Shown piece by piece: positions 36,445-46,433 of a DNA stretch of 64,000 bases (position 1 is its first letter; every line of letters starts with the position of its first letter). The stretch comes from RU20A sp042610495. Its GTDB lineage: Bacteria; Pseudomonadota; Alphaproteobacteria; Rhizobiales; Rhizobiaceae. The notes under the pieces were generated by a model that was not told the DNA's origin, did not search any database, and saw only the letters and a program-made list of their open reading frames with translations. Both the position numbers and the translations under genes were made by a program. The stretch lies in contig NZ_JBHGAP010000001.1 in the NCBI RefSeq assembly GCF_042610495.1, forward strand, positions 682,001 to 746,000, read 5' to 3'.

Positions 36445-37059
36445 TCAGATCACGCTGAGCGACCAGGAAACGATCTGGGCGGCGACTTCAGCGAAGGCCT
36501 TGTCGAGGCCGGCGACGAAGGCCTTGTTGCCGGAGCCAGCGACCGGGAGTTCGGCGCGGAAGGCCTTCTGGGCGACGATCGAGCCGTTGCGGTCGTTGAG
36601 GAGCTTGGCGGAGATTTCCACGATGGCGCGCTGCGGACCTGCGGTGGAGACCTCGAAGGCGCGGATGTCGGTCAGGAGCTGGTAGTCGATCGCAAGCCCC
36701 TCGCCCGGCTTGCCGACGCCGCCGAGGCGGCCGGTCGATTCGAAGGCCTGCACGAGCTTCGACTGCACCATGCGCGGCAGGCGGTCGCTCCACTGGGACT
36801 GTGAGAGATATTGCAGCTCGGCGCCGGAGAGCCGCACGACGATCTGCTCGCTGTCGAGCGCCTTCAGCGCGGTCGGCTCCGGCACGAGAAGCTGACGGCC
36901 CTTGGCGGAACGGCCCTCGACGGCCGGCATGCTGCTCAGCGTGAACGTGTCGTTCTTGGCCTGCCCGGCACAGCCGGCCAGCGTAAGGACGGAAAGCGCA
37001 AGCAACGTTGCGGCCCGAAGGACGGGAAACCGGACCGAACCGACTGAACGACGCGCCAT
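36445..37059 (-). CDS. ABC-type transport auxiliary lipoprotein (PqiC/DUF330-like)
   Basis: 204-residue lipoprotein: signal peptide ending in the lipobox LTLAGC, then a soluble domain with DSEQIVVRLSGAELQYLSQSQWSDRLPRMV, typical of the auxiliary lipoproteins that accompany MCE transporters. It would sit in the outer membrane or periplasm as the last component of the operon. A second in-frame ATG six codons upstream (MRGSVQ...) is equally possible. It follows the MCE protein by 156 bp on the same strand. Confidence 0.85.
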   Translation of the reverse strand: MARRSVGSVRFPVLRAATLLALSVLTLAGCAGQAKNDTFTLSSMPAVEGRSAKGRQLLVPEPTALKALDSEQIVVRLSGAELQYLSQSQWSDRLPRMVQSKLVQAFESTGRLGGVGKPGEGLAIDYQLLTDIRAFEVSTAGPQRAIVEISAKLLNDRNGSIVAQKAFRAELPVAGSGNKAFVAGLDKAFAEVAAQIVSWSLSVI

Positions 37060-37215
37060 CTGTACTGAACCTCTCATAAACCTGTCCGCAATGTAGAGGC
37101 CGCGGACCCGAAAGCAATTGACACCACGCGCCAAAGTGCAGGGAAACACACTCTGCACGGCGCTCTTCCCCATGCGCCTGCGTCGACGCCGGAAAGGTCT
37201 CGCCGCGCCCCGAAC

Positions 37216-38586
37216 CTACCGGCGCGTACGCCCGTCATACTGTTTGACCGTTTCGCCACCGAAGATCAGGCGCTGCGGATCCTTGTCGAAGGTCGAGATC
37301 GTATCCTGCAGCGTGCGCATGGTGCGGCGCGTCTCGTCCACCAGCGCCTGCACGTCGCGCAGGCCCGAGCCGGAGAAACGCTTGATGTTGTCGGCGATCG
37401 GACCGATCTGCGCATTGAGATTGTCGGCAACCGCGCGGAACGACTTCAGCGTATCCTGCGCCTGCGCCGAGAGCGACGGCGCATCGGCATCGCCGAGGAA
37501 ACCATCGAGCTTGACGAGGATGCCATCGACGCGCGTGGAAGCGGCGTTGAGCTTTTCGATCATGTCGCGGGCCTGGTCGATGGTCTTGTCGATATCCGGG
37601 CGGCGCTGGTCGATGGTCTCGCCGAGCCGCTGGAAGGAGGCGACCGCCGCGCGCGCATCGGCCGATGCGGCGGTGACATTGTCGACCGCCGAGCCGACCT
37701 TGGCCGGATCCACGGAAGCGACCAGCGCATCGACGCGCTTCAGCGTCTCCTGCGCGTTCTTGCCGAAGGTCTCGTAGGTTTCCACCGTGCGCTTGATGCC
37801 GGAGACAGCGTCCGCCACCTGGCCGGAGGCGGCGCGAAGGTCGTTGCTCATCGTCTCGACGTTGGAAACGATCGTCTCGACCTTCTTGGTATCGACCGCG
37901 CGCACGAGGTTGTTGGCAGCCTCAAGGGTCGAATCGAGCTTGGCGGACGCCGAGTTGATCGAGTCCGACATGTTGGCGACGCTTTCGAGGAATTTGTCCA
38001 CACCGTCGGCATTGTCGGCGAGCGACTTGGTGAAGCGCTCGGCATTGCCGATCGTCTCCGTCAGCGGCCCGCGCACGTCCTTGACGAAGCCCTGGAGGTC
38101 GCCGATCGCGGTATTGGCGCGGTCGAGGATCTGGTCGGCGGTGGTCAGCAGCGTCGTGACGCTCGATTCGTCGGCGGTCAGCGTCGCCGCCTGGCCGGTC
38201 TCGAGCGCCTTGGCGAGAATGTTTTCCTCGCCCTTCTTGCCTCCGGACAGTTCGATATAGGCCGCGCCCGTCAGGCCCTGGATTTCAAGCTTGGCCGTGG
38301 TGGAGCCCACGACCGGCGCATCGACGGAGACTTCCGTGCGGGCGACCGAATAGCGCGAATCGTTGGAGTTGATCGCCAGACCCTTCACCGAGCCGACGGG
38401 AATGCCGTTGAAGCGCACGGGCGAGCCGACACTGAGGCCGTTGGCGGAACCGGGAATGGAGATGACGAGCGGCGCCATCTCGCCGCCGCGGCCATATTGC
38501 GACATCCAGTAGACGAACCCGAAGGCCGCCGCGACGACGAAGACGGTGAAAAAACCGACGATCGTGTAGTTGGCTTTGGTTTCCAT
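37216..38586 (-). CDS. MCE-domain substrate-binding protein (MlaD-like)
   Basis: 456 residues. A single N-terminal membrane anchor (NYTIVGFFTVFVVAAAFGFVYW) is followed by an MCE domain (SIPGSANGLSVGSPVRFNGI, AYIELSGG) and a long predicted coiled-coil region of repeated Asp/Asn/Ala/Leu heptad-like sequence to the end. Such proteins pass lipids between membranes through a hexameric ring or tunnel. It lies between the ATPase (94 bp) and the lipoprotein. Longer than E. coli MlaD because of the helical tail. Confidence 0.88.
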   Translation of the reverse strand: METKANYTIVGFFTVFVVAAAFGFVYWMSQYGRGGEMAPLVISIPGSANGLSVGSPVRFNGIPVGSVKGLAINSNDSRYSVARTEVSVDAPVVGSTTAKLEIQGLTGAAYIELSGGKKGEENILAKALETGQAATLTADESSVTTLLTTADQILDRANTAIGDLQGFVKDVRGPLTETIGNAERFTKSLADNADGVDKFLESVANMSDSINSASAKLDSTLEAANNLVRAVDTKKVETIVSNVETMSNDLRAASGQVADAVSGIKRTVETYETFGKNAQETLKRVDALVASVDPAKVGSAVDNVTAASADARAAVASFQRLGETIDQRRPDIDKTIDQARDMIEKLNAASTRVDGILVKLDGFLGDADAPSLSAQAQDTLKSFRAVADNLNAQIGPIADNIKRFSGSGLRDVQALVDETRRTMRTLQDTISTFDKDPQRLIFGGETVKQYDGRTRR

Positions 38587-38680
38587 GCGTTCCGGCCATC
38601 TTCCTTGCGGGGCAGGCGTTTCAGGGCTCGATGCCCGTCGCGCCGACGTCTTCAGTCACCGGCGCCTCAGCGCCGGCCAT

Positions 38681-39535
38681 TCATGCCTGACTTGTGTCAC
38701 CGACAACCACGGAGCGCGCCCGCTTGCCCTTGAAATAGGACTGCACCCAGGGGTCGTCGAAGGCGAGCATGTCGTCGAGCGTCCCCTCGACCAGCACCTT
38801 CTTCTTGCCCAGCACCGCGATCCGGTCGCAGACCGAAAACAGGCTGTCGAGGTCGTGAGTCACCATGTACACGGTCAATCCCAGCGTGTCGCGCAGTTTG
38901 GCGATGAGATCGTCGAACTCGGCGGCACCGATCGGATCGAGGCCCGAGGTCGGCTCGTCGAGGAAGACGAGGTCCGGGTCGAGCGCCAGCGCCCGGGCGA
39001 GCGCGGCGCGCTTGATCATGCCGCCCGACAGTTCCGACGGATATTTGGACGCCGCCTCCGGGGCGAGACCGACGAGATCGATCTTCAGCCGTGCCAGCTC
39101 GTCCATCATGTCCTGCGGCAGATCCAGATATTCGCGCATCGGCACCTGGATGTTCTCGAGCACCGTCAGCGAGGAAAAGAGCGCGCCGTGCTGGAAGAGC
39201 ACGCCAAGGCGCATGTCGAGCTGCAGGCGCTCGGCATCGGTGGCCGCGTCGTAATCCTTGCCGAGGATTTCGATCGTGCCTTCCTTGTGCGGCAGGAGGC
39301 GCAGCACCGTGCGCATCAGCACCGACTTGCCCGTGCCGGACGCGCCCACGAAGCCGAGGATCTCGCCGCGATAGACATCGAGGTCGAGCTTGTCGAGCAC
39401 GGTGTTTTCGCCGAAGGAGACGGTCAGTCCCTTGACGGAAAGGATCGCCTCGCGCGCCTCGCCCTTGCCTTCGCTCGTGCCGGGCGGTTGCCGGGTCGCA
39501 TCCTCTGTCGGACGCGGGCTGGTGTCGGTGTCCAT
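38681..39535 (-). CDS. ATP-binding subunit of the Mla-type lipid transporter (MlaF-like)
   Basis: 284 residues: Walker A GASGTGKSV, Q-loop LFQHGALFSSLTV, signature ELSGGMIKR, Walker B LVFLDEPTSGLDP and the switch His in MVTHDLDSL. GGM rather than GGQ in the signature is typical of MlaF-family ATPases. The first 30 residues are a polar extension rich in Thr, Pro and Glu. It follows the permease by 11 bp. Confidence 0.92.
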   Translation of the reverse strand: MDTDTSPRPTEDATRQPPGTSEGKGEAREAILSVKGLTVSFGENTVLDKLDLDVYRGEILGFVGASGTGKSVLMRTVLRLLPHKEGTIEILGKDYDAATDAERLQLDMRLGVLFQHGALFSSLTVLENIQVPMREYLDLPQDMMDELARLKIDLVGLAPEAASKYPSELSGGMIKRAALARALALDPDLVFLDEPTSGLDPIGAAEFDDLIAKLRDTLGLTVYMVTHDLDSLFSVCDRIAVLGKKKVLVEGTLDDMLAFDDPWVQSYFKGKRARSVVVGDTSQA

Positions 39536-39546
39536 CCGGTCCTCCC

Positions 39547-40716
39547 TTAAAAGTCGATGGCGGCGTAGAACATGGCGAAGAGGCCATCGATGAGGATGAC
39601 CACGAAGATAGACTTCACGACCGAGGCCGTGACGTGTTTGCCGAGAGATTCCGCGCTGCCGCCGACTTTCAAGCCTTCGACCGCAGAAACAACGCCGATG
39701 ATCAGCGCCATGAACGGCGCCTTGATCATGCCGGCGAGCACGGAGGAGATATCGACGGCCTCCTGCAGGCGCGACAGGAAGGTGGCGAATGTGATGCCGG
39801 AATAGGCCCAGGAGACGAGCGCAGCCCCGGCAAGGGCCGCGAAATTGGCAAGGATCGTCAGAAGCGGCAGCACGATCGTCAGCGCCACCAGACGCGGGAA
39901 GACCAGCACGCCGATGGGGCTGAGGCCCATGACCTTCAGCGCATCCACCTCCTCGCGCATCTTCATCGAGCCGATCTCGGCCGTGATCGCGCTGCCGGAC
40001 CGGCCGGCGATCATGATGGCGGTCAGCAGAACGCCGATTTCGCGCAATTGCAGGATGCCGACGAGATCGACCACGAAGACTTCGGCGCCGAAATAGCGCA
40101 GCTGGAAGGCCCCCTGCTGGGCGATGATGGCGCCGATCAGGAAGGACATCAGCAGGATGATCGGCACGGCCTGCACGCCCATGCGGTCGATCTGGTTGAC
40201 GATGGCCGCAGGCGACAGCCCGCTGCCGCGCCCGAGCTTCAGCTGCGCGCCGCGCACCGCAGAGCCCAGAATATACATGGCGGCGATGAGATCCTGCCAG
40301 GACGACACGACGGCGCGGCCGATCGGCGAGAGGATTCGCTCGTAAAGCGGCGGCGGTCCCTTGCCTTCCGTCTTGGGCTCCGGCAGGCGCTCGGGCAGAG
40401 CCTCGATGAAATCGGCGTAGCGGCTGTCGCCGGCTTCCAGCGTCACGCCCGCATCCTTGCCGCCGAGACCGGCCATGAGGCGGCGGATGAGCCAGGCGCC
40501 GGACGTGTCGATGCCGGTGACGCCGGAGAGATCGATGACGGCGGGGCCGTCCTGTTGCGGCATGGACTTCAGCTCGCGCGCCAGCGCCGGCGCCTGCGTA
40601 TGCCGCCAGTCGCCGCTCAGCATGAAGCGCGCCGTGCCGTCCTCGCCGGTTTCGACCGTGATTCCGGCCGTTTCCGGTTGCTGTCTGATCTGTGCCTTCA
40701 CGCGCCCCGAACTCAA
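39547..40716 (-). CDS. STAS-fused permease of the Mla-type lipid transporter (MlaE-like)
   Basis: 389 residues. Residues 20-115 form a STAS domain (AVIDLSGVTGIDTSGAWLI), followed by the MlaE permease with about five helices, including LLTAIMIAGRSGSAITAEIG and LVALTIVLPLLTILANFAAL. In E. coli the STAS protein MlaB is separate; here it is joined to the permease. The start is TTG, with a GTG five codons later as an alternative; neither has a strong ribosome-binding site. First gene of the operon permease-ATPase-MCE-lipoprotein. Confidence 0.9.
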   Translation of the reverse strand: MSSGRVKAQIRQQPETAGITVETGEDGTARFMLSGDWRHTQAPALARELKSMPQQDGPAVIDLSGVTGIDTSGAWLIRRLMAGLGGKDAGVTLEAGDSRYADFIEALPERLPEPKTEGKGPPPLYERILSPIGRAVVSSWQDLIAAMYILGSAVRGAQLKLGRGSGLSPAAIVNQIDRMGVQAVPIILLMSFLIGAIIAQQGAFQLRYFGAEVFVVDLVGILQLREIGVLLTAIMIAGRSGSAITAEIGSMKMREEVDALKVMGLSPIGVLVFPRLVALTIVLPLLTILANFAALAGAALVSWAYSGITFATFLSRLQEAVDISSVLAGMIKAPFMALIIGVVSAVEGLKVGGSAESLGKHVTASVVKSIFVVILIDGLFAMFYAAIDF

Positions 40717-40783
40717 TCTTGCGAAAGTGACGATATCTTAATTAGGTCACCCCTGACCGAGTGTCATTAGCGCCGCACGCTTT

Positions 40784-41992
40784 TCAGGTCGGAACCGGCA
40801 GGGTGTTGCCTCCGGGCCGCAATCGCCAGCCGGTGAGCGCCAGCCCGCAGCCGACGCTCGCCACCACCGCCATGACGTAGAAGGCCTGGACATGGTAGAG
40901 CGCAAAGAGGCTGCCCGACAACAGCGTCAGAAGCGCCGTGAAGGAGCCGTTGTAGAAGAAATAGAGCCCCTGCGCGGAGGCTTCCTGCGCCTCGGCCACG
41001 CGCCGCACCATCATGTTCTGCATGCCGACATGCATGGTGGCGAAGGTGAAGGCGTGGAAACATTGCAGCACGAAATAGCCGGGAAAGCCGAGATCGTGCG
41101 GGAAGATGATCCAGCGCAGGACGGCGAGGAAGCAGCCGGTGAAGATCATCGTCCACAGGCTGAAGCGGCGCAGCAGCGCGCGGGCGAAGATGAAGACGAG
41201 CACTTCCGCAAAGACGCCGGCGCTCCACAGCATCGCGATCGCCGTGCCGGAAAAGCCGATCTGCTGCCAGTAGATGGCCGAGAAGGCGAACAGCATGGCA
41301 TGGCTGCCATTGACCAGCGCCACGCCCAGCATCAGCAACTGGAGATCGAACTGGCGCAGCGCCTTTGCCGGCGGGCTTGCAAGGCCCGACAAGGGTGTCG
41401 GCTGGCGCGGCCGCCCGACGCGCGGCGCAAGGATCGCCGTGACGATCATCAGGAAGGAGCCGATCGCCATCATCGGGAGCACGACCCCGCCGCCATGACG
41501 GCCGATCAGCATGCCGCCGATCATCGTCGCGCCGATGAAGGCGAGCGAACCCCAGAAGCGCATGCGCCCGTAATCGAACCGCCAGCGCCGGACCCCGGTC
41601 AGCGTGATCGCCTCCGTGATCGGCAGATAGGGCGAGAAAAACGCCTGGTGCAGGCCGTAGGCGATGAGGATGGCGAGGAATCCGTTGGTGGTGAAGAGCG
41701 ACAGCGCCATGACGAGCGTCATGGCGGCGGAGACGACGAGGACATTGGCGCGCTCGCGGATGCGATCCGCAATGACGCCGGCGACCGGCGCCGTCAGGAC
41801 GCGGATGAACATGGGCAGGCCGAGCAGCACGCCGATCTCGTTATCCGTCAGCGACAGCCCGTGCAGCCAGACGGGCAGGAAGGGCATGGCGACGCCGTTG
41901 ACGATGAGGGGCGCGGAAAACAGCAGGGCGATGCGCGCCTCGAAAAAACGGGGCGCATCCGCCCGCGAAACGGTCGGCGAAGCGGCAGACAT
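40784..41992 (-). CDS. MFS transporter, HcaT/YcaD-like
   Basis: 402-residue, twelve-helix major facilitator protein resembling the MFS_1-like/HcaT group (phenylpropionate permease and relatives): ALLFSAPLIVNGVAMPFLPVWL, GVIADRIRERANVLV, RMRFWGSLAFIGATMIGG and FHAFTFATMHVGMQ. The substrate is unknown. A longer frame exists, but the ATG at MSAASPTVSRADAP is closest to the first helix. 67 bp after its stop the TTG of the Mla operon is reached on the same strand. Confidence 0.85.
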   Translation of the reverse strand: MSAASPTVSRADAPRFFEARIALLFSAPLIVNGVAMPFLPVWLHGLSLTDNEIGVLLGLPMFIRVLTAPVAGVIADRIRERANVLVVSAAMTLVMALSLFTTNGFLAILIAYGLHQAFFSPYLPITEAITLTGVRRWRFDYGRMRFWGSLAFIGATMIGGMLIGRHGGGVVLPMMAIGSFLMIVTAILAPRVGRPRQPTPLSGLASPPAKALRQFDLQLLMLGVALVNGSHAMLFAFSAIYWQQIGFSGTAIAMLWSAGVFAEVLVFIFARALLRRFSLWTMIFTGCFLAVLRWIIFPHDLGFPGYFVLQCFHAFTFATMHVGMQNMMVRRVAEAQEASAQGLYFFYNGSFTALLTLLSGSLFALYHVQAFYVMAVVASVGCGLALTGWRLRPGGNTLPVPT

Positions 41993-42195
41993 GGACGATC
42001 CATCGGAAGAGACGACGAATCGATACCATGCGTCGGCCATGACCGGAAAGCGTGCACCGCAACACGGGGGCGCATGGATCGCGACGGTTGCAAAAATGTC
42101 TCAGCCGTCGCGACTGCCAGGCGTGGCGCGCGCCGCTCACGCGGCATCGCACGGCGGGAGAGCCGTCCGGATGCAGGACCGGGCAACAGCGCCGC

Positions 42196-43047
42196 CTATG
42201 CGGCGGGGCGGGCCAGAATGCCTGATAGCATCTGCTCGGTCATGCGCGCCTCTTCCCCATCCGTCTCCGTGACGGGCTGGGCGGCGCCCGCCTGCTGCCA
42301 GGTCAGCAGTTCCATCGTGCCGTCCATGTGCTCGACGACGGCCGTGCAGCTTTCCACCCAGTCGCCGGTGTTGATGTAGCGGATGCCCTCGATATCGGCG
42401 ATGACGGCATGGTGGATGTGGCCGCAGATGACGCCGTCGGCGCCGGCCTCGCGGGCCTCGTCCGCCACCACCGTCTGGAACTCGCCGATGAAGTTGACGG
42501 CATGCTTGACCTGAAGCTTGGCCCAGGCCGAAAACGACCAGTAGCCGAGGCCAAGGCGCCGGCGGATGGCTGCCAGCACGACATTGATGGCGATGGCCGC
42601 GTCATAGGCCCAGTCGCCGAGATAGGCGAGAAGGCGCGCATTGCGCACCACCACATCGAACTGGTCGCCATGCAGCACGAGATAGCGGCGCCCGTCGGCG
42701 GCCGTGTGCATGTGACGGTCGGCCACTTCGATGCCGCCGAAATGGGTGCCGGGGAAATCGCGCAGGAATTCGTCGTGATTGCCGGGAATGTAGATGATGC
42801 GGGCGCCCTTGCGGGCCTTGCGCAACAGCTTCTGCACGACGTCGTTGCAGCCCTGCGGCCAGTACCAGGAGCGCTTCAGCCGCCAGCCATCGATGATGTC
42901 GCCGACGAGAATGATCGTCTCGGCCTCGTGGTGGCGCAGGAAATCGAGCAGATAGTCGGTGCGCGCCGCCTTGGATCCCAGGTGAACGTCCGAGATGAAG
43001 AGGGTGCGGAACTTGCGCGGCTCGGGGATTGCGTTTTTGCCGGACAT
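42196..43047 (-). CDS. LpxH-like calcineurin-fold phosphoesterase
   Basis: 283-residue metallophosphoesterase. The metal sites are seen in ISDVHLGSK, LVGDIIDGW, YIPGNHDEF, LHGDQFD and CGHIHH. It matches the group often annotated UDP-2,3-diacylglucosamine diphosphatase. Rhizobia usually use the unrelated LpxI for lipid A, so the true substrate may differ. The C-terminal tail after the fold is short and Ala-rich. It is divergent from maeB. Confidence 0.82.
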   Translation of the reverse strand: MSGKNAIPEPRKFRTLFISDVHLGSKAARTDYLLDFLRHHEAETIILVGDIIDGWRLKRSWYWPQGCNDVVQKLLRKARKGARIIYIPGNHDEFLRDFPGTHFGGIEVADRHMHTAADGRRYLVLHGDQFDVVVRNARLLAYLGDWAYDAAIAINVVLAAIRRRLGLGYWSFSAWAKLQVKHAVNFIGEFQTVVADEAREAGADGVICGHIHHAVIADIEGIRYINTGDWVESCTAVVEHMDGTMELLTWQQAGAAQPVTETDGEEARMTEQMLSGILARPAA

Positions 43048-43244
43048 GCTGCCTCCCGCGGGTTTGGCTTGACGACTGCCCGCAGTGAAAAACAGAATCG
43101 TGTTTCAGCGTTATGACATCGGCCGTGGAACGCCCGGTTCTCGCGAAAACCTAATCGTTAGAACGCCCTGCCTCAGCCTGTACCTTGGTCGCAAATCATG
43201 CCAGAAGGTCCGCGTTTGAACCATTTCGAAGGAGTGAGCGGGCG

Positions 43245-45554
43245 ATGAGCATGGGCGAGAAGGATTCACGGGCGGTTCCGGCCACGGGCGATATCGACCA
43301 GCAGGCCCTGTTCTTCCACCGCTATCCCCGCCCGGGCAAGCTGGAGGTGACGCCGACCAAGCCGCTCGGCAACCAGCGCGATCTGGCGCTCGCCTATTCT
43401 CCGGGCGTCGCCGCGCCCTGCCTCGCCATCCGGGACGACCCGGCGGCGGCCGCCGCCTACACCGCCCGCGCCAACCTCGTCGCCGTCGTCTCCAACGGCT
43501 CGGCCGTGCTCGGCCTCGGCAATATCGGCCCGCTTGCCTCCAAGCCCGTCATGGAAGGAAAGGCCGTCCTCTTCAAGAAATTCGCCGGCATCGACGTCTT
43601 CGACATCGAGATCGACGCGCCGGAAATCGACCGCATGGTCGATGTCGTCTCGGCGCTGGAGCCGACCTTCGGCGGCATCAATCTGGAAGACATCAAGGCG
43701 CCGGAATGCTTCGAGGTCGAGCGCCGTCTGCGGGAAAAGATGAATATCCCGGTCTTCCACGACGACCAGCACGGCACGGCGATCATCGTCGCCGCCGCCA
43801 TCCTCAACGGGCTGGAACTGGCTGGCAAGGACATTGCCAAGGCGAAGATCGTGACGTCAGGCGCCGGTGCCGCCGCACTCGCCTGCCTCAACCTGCTCGT
43901 CACGCTGGGCGCCGCGCGCGAAAACATCTGGGTCCACGACCTCGAAGGCCTCGTCTATGAGGGCCGCGAGGTGCTGATGGACGAGTGGAAGTCGGTCTAC
44001 GCCCAGAAGAGCGACAAGCGGACGCTGGCCGAGTCCATCGGCGGCGCCGACGTCTTCCTCGGCCTTTCCGCCGCCGGCGTGCTGAAGCCGGAACTGCTGG
44101 TGCAGATGGCCGAGCGCCCGCTGATCATGGCGCTCGCCAACCCGAACCCCGAGATCATGCCGGAACTGGCGCGTGCCGCCCGCCCCGACGCGATGATCTG
44201 CACGGGCCGCTCGGATTTCCCGAACCAGGTCAACAACGTGCTCTGCTTCCCCTATATTTTCAGGGGTGCGCTGGACTGCGGCGCCAACACGATCAACGAA
44301 GAGATGAAGATGGCCGCCGTGCGTGCCATCGCGGCGCTGGCGCGTGAGGAGCCTTCCGACGTTGCGGCGCGGGCCTATTCCGGCGACACGCCGATCTTCG
44401 GGCCGGATTATCTCATCCCCTCGCCCTTCGACCAGCGCCTCATCCTGCGCATCGCGCCCGCCGTGGCGCGGGCTGCGGCGGAATCGGGTGTCGCCGAGCG
44501 CCCGATCACCGACTGGGACGCCTATCTCGACCAGCTGAACCGCTTCGTCTTCCGCTCCGGCCTGATCATGAAGCCGGTCTTCAACGCCGCCAAGAGCGCG
44601 TCGAAGAAGCGCGTCATCTTCGGCGAAGGCGAGGACGAGCGCGTGCTGCGCGCCGCCCAGGTGCTGCTCGAAGACGGCATTGCCGAGCCGATCCTGATTG
44701 GTCGTCCGCAGATCATCGAAACGCGCCTGCAGCGCTACGGCCTGCGCATCCGCCCGGAAACCGATTTCGAGGTGGTGAACCCGGAAGGCGATCCGCGCTA
44801 CCGCGACTATGTGGACGAATATTTCGCCCTCGTCGGCCGGCTTGGCGTGATCCCGGAAGCCGCCCGCACCATCGTGCGCACCAACCAGACCGTGATCGGT
44901 GCGCTTGCCGTGCGCCGTGGTGACGCCGATGCGCTGATCTGCGGCGTCGAGGGACGCTACAGCCGGCATCTGCGCGATGTCTCGCAGATCATCGGCAAGA
45001 AGGCCGGCGTGCTCGACTTCTCCGCCATGAGCCTGTTGATCTCGCAGCGCGGCGCGACCTTCTTCACCGACACCTATGTGACCTTCAACCCGACCGCCGA
45101 AGAGATCGCCCAGGCGACTGTGATGGCGGCGCAGGAAATCCGCCGCTTCGGCATCGTGCCGCGCGCCGCGCTCGTCTCGCACTCCAATTTCGGCTCCCGC
45201 GACAGCGAAAGCGCCTTCAAGATGCGCAAGGCGATCGGGCTGGTGCGGGAACTGGCGCCGGACCTTGAGGCGGATGGCGAAATGCACGGCGATTCGGCGA
45301 TCTCCGAGGCGCTCCGCCACCGCGTCATGCCGCACTCGACGCTGTCGGGCGAAGCCAACCTTCTGGTCTTCCCGAACCTCGACGCCGCCAACATCACGCT
45401 CGGCGTGGTAAAAAGCATGACCGACAGCCTGCATGTCGGCCCGATCCTGCTCGGTGCGGCGCTGCCGGCCCACATCCTTTCGCCGTCGGTGACCTCGCGC
45501 GGCGTGGTCAACATGGCGGCGCTCGCCGTGACCGAGGCCAGCTACCCGCTCTGA
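43245..45554 (+). CDS. maeB: NAD(P)-malic enzyme with phosphotransacetylase-like domain
   Basis: Oxidative decarboxylation of malate to pyruvate, key to growth on C4-dicarboxylates. 769 residues in two parts: the malic enzyme domain (RDLALAYSPGVAAPC, VVSNGSAVLGLGNIG, FHDDQHGTAI, VTSGAGAAALACLNLL) and a C-terminal phosphotransacetylase-like domain from about residue 445 (RVIFGEGEDERVLRA, RGATFFTDTYV). This layout is that of rhizobial Dme and Tme, and coenzyme preference cannot be told from sequence here; the N-terminal TGDIDQQALFFHRYPRPGKLE is closer to Dme as I recall it. Start ATG has GGAG 12 bases upstream. Confidence 0.95.
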   Translation: MSMGEKDSRAVPATGDIDQQALFFHRYPRPGKLEVTPTKPLGNQRDLALAYSPGVAAPCLAIRDDPAAAAAYTARANLVAVVSNGSAVLGLGNIGPLASKPVMEGKAVLFKKFAGIDVFDIEIDAPEIDRMVDVVSALEPTFGGINLEDIKAPECFEVERRLREKMNIPVFHDDQHGTAIIVAAAILNGLELAGKDIAKAKIVTSGAGAAALACLNLLVTLGAARENIWVHDLEGLVYEGREVLMDEWKSVYAQKSDKRTLAESIGGADVFLGLSAAGVLKPELLVQMAERPLIMALANPNPEIMPELARAARPDAMICTGRSDFPNQVNNVLCFPYIFRGALDCGANTINEEMKMAAVRAIAALAREEPSDVAARAYSGDTPIFGPDYLIPSPFDQRLILRIAPAVARAAAESGVAERPITDWDAYLDQLNRFVFRSGLIMKPVFNAAKSASKKRVIFGEGEDERVLRAAQVLLEDGIAEPILIGRPQIIETRLQRYGLRIRPETDFEVVNPEGDPRYRDYVDEYFALVGRLGVIPEAARTIVRTNQTVIGALAVRRGDADALICGVEGRYSRHLRDVSQIIGKKAGVLDFSAMSLLISQRGATFFTDTYVTFNPTAEEIAQATVMAAQEIRRFGIVPRAALVSHSNFGSRDSESAFKMRKAIGLVRELAPDLEADGEMHGDSAISEALRHRVMPHSTLSGEANLLVFPNLDAANITLGVVKSMTDSLHVGPILLGAALPAHILSPSVTSRGVVNMAALAVTEASYPL

Positions 45555-45728
45555 GGCGGAGGGCAAGCCTATACGGCGGGGCGCTGTGGAGCGTCCCGTC
45601 TATGCCGGACGCGTGAAGAGAGCCCTCCTCGCCGCCGGCGCGGCATGCCGCGAGACTGGCACAAGCTCCCTGTGGTTCCAAGGGAGACTGTGACGCACGC
45701 CCCGATGATCGCGTGCCGGAGGAACCGC

Positions 45729-46433
45729 ATGGCCGACACCGACGCTTTCGACACTGTGATGGCCTATCTCGAGACGAGCCCGGAAATCGACATCGACCAT
45801 GTCTATGGCCTGATGCGAGAGCATTATGGCTTGACGGATCTCATGTATCTCGAAGCCGAGCGGATCGGCGGCCACTATCACGCCCGCTCCCTGGAATGCA
45901 CCCATGCGCGCAACCGGGCCGGACCCTGCTTCAGCGCCGAGGGACGGGTGGAGGATCGCGCCCTTGTGATGGCGCTGCAGAGTTTCCGCCCGCTGGACTA
46001 TGATTACGTGCGCCGCAGCGCCGGCGCCGACGCCTATCTGACGGTGACCGTGACGGCGGACGACCGGCCGATGCAAGGGCTTGCGCTGCCGCAGGCCTGC
46101 CCGCCCGGCCGGGCCGCCGTCCTGATCGTGGAAGCCGGCATGGCGTCTTCGGACTGGCGCCTCTTCCTGCACCGGCACCAGCGCGACCTGCAGTTCATCG
46201 CAATCCTCTTCCATTCGGCGCTCACAGACCGCTCCGGCGCGCCCGCGCGACCGGATGTGACACTGACACCGCGGGAAAGGGCCGTGGTCGATGCCACGCG
46301 CAAGGGGCGCCCCGCCCGCGAGATCGCCGCAGGCCTTGGAATGGCCGAACAGATGGTCGGTTTCTTTCTGAAAAACGGCCTGCGCAAGCTGGAAGCCATC
46401 GGCGCGGGAACGCCCGCACCGCTGATCTCCTGA
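45729..46433 (+). CDS. LuxR-type HTH transcriptional regulator
   Basis: 234 residues. The C-terminal 60 residues (TLTPRERAVVDATRKGRPAR, then EIAAGLGMAEQMVGFFLKNGLRKL) form a LuxR-type HTH. The N-terminal 160 residues have no clear PAS or response-regulator signature and only loosely resemble an autoinducer-binding domain. No luxI-type synthase is in the window. GGAGG 6 bases before the ATG fixes the start. A small CTCCCT/AGGGAG hairpin sits about 50 bases upstream. Confidence 0.8.
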   Translation: MADTDAFDTVMAYLETSPEIDIDHVYGLMREHYGLTDLMYLEAERIGGHYHARSLECTHARNRAGPCFSAEGRVEDRALVMALQSFRPLDYDYVRRSAGADAYLTVTVTADDRPMQGLALPQACPPGRAAVLIVEAGMASSDWRLFLHRHQRDLQFIAILFHSALTDRSGAPARPDVTLTPRERAVVDATRKGRPAREIAAGLGMAEQMVGFFLKNGLRKLEAIGAGTPAPLIS

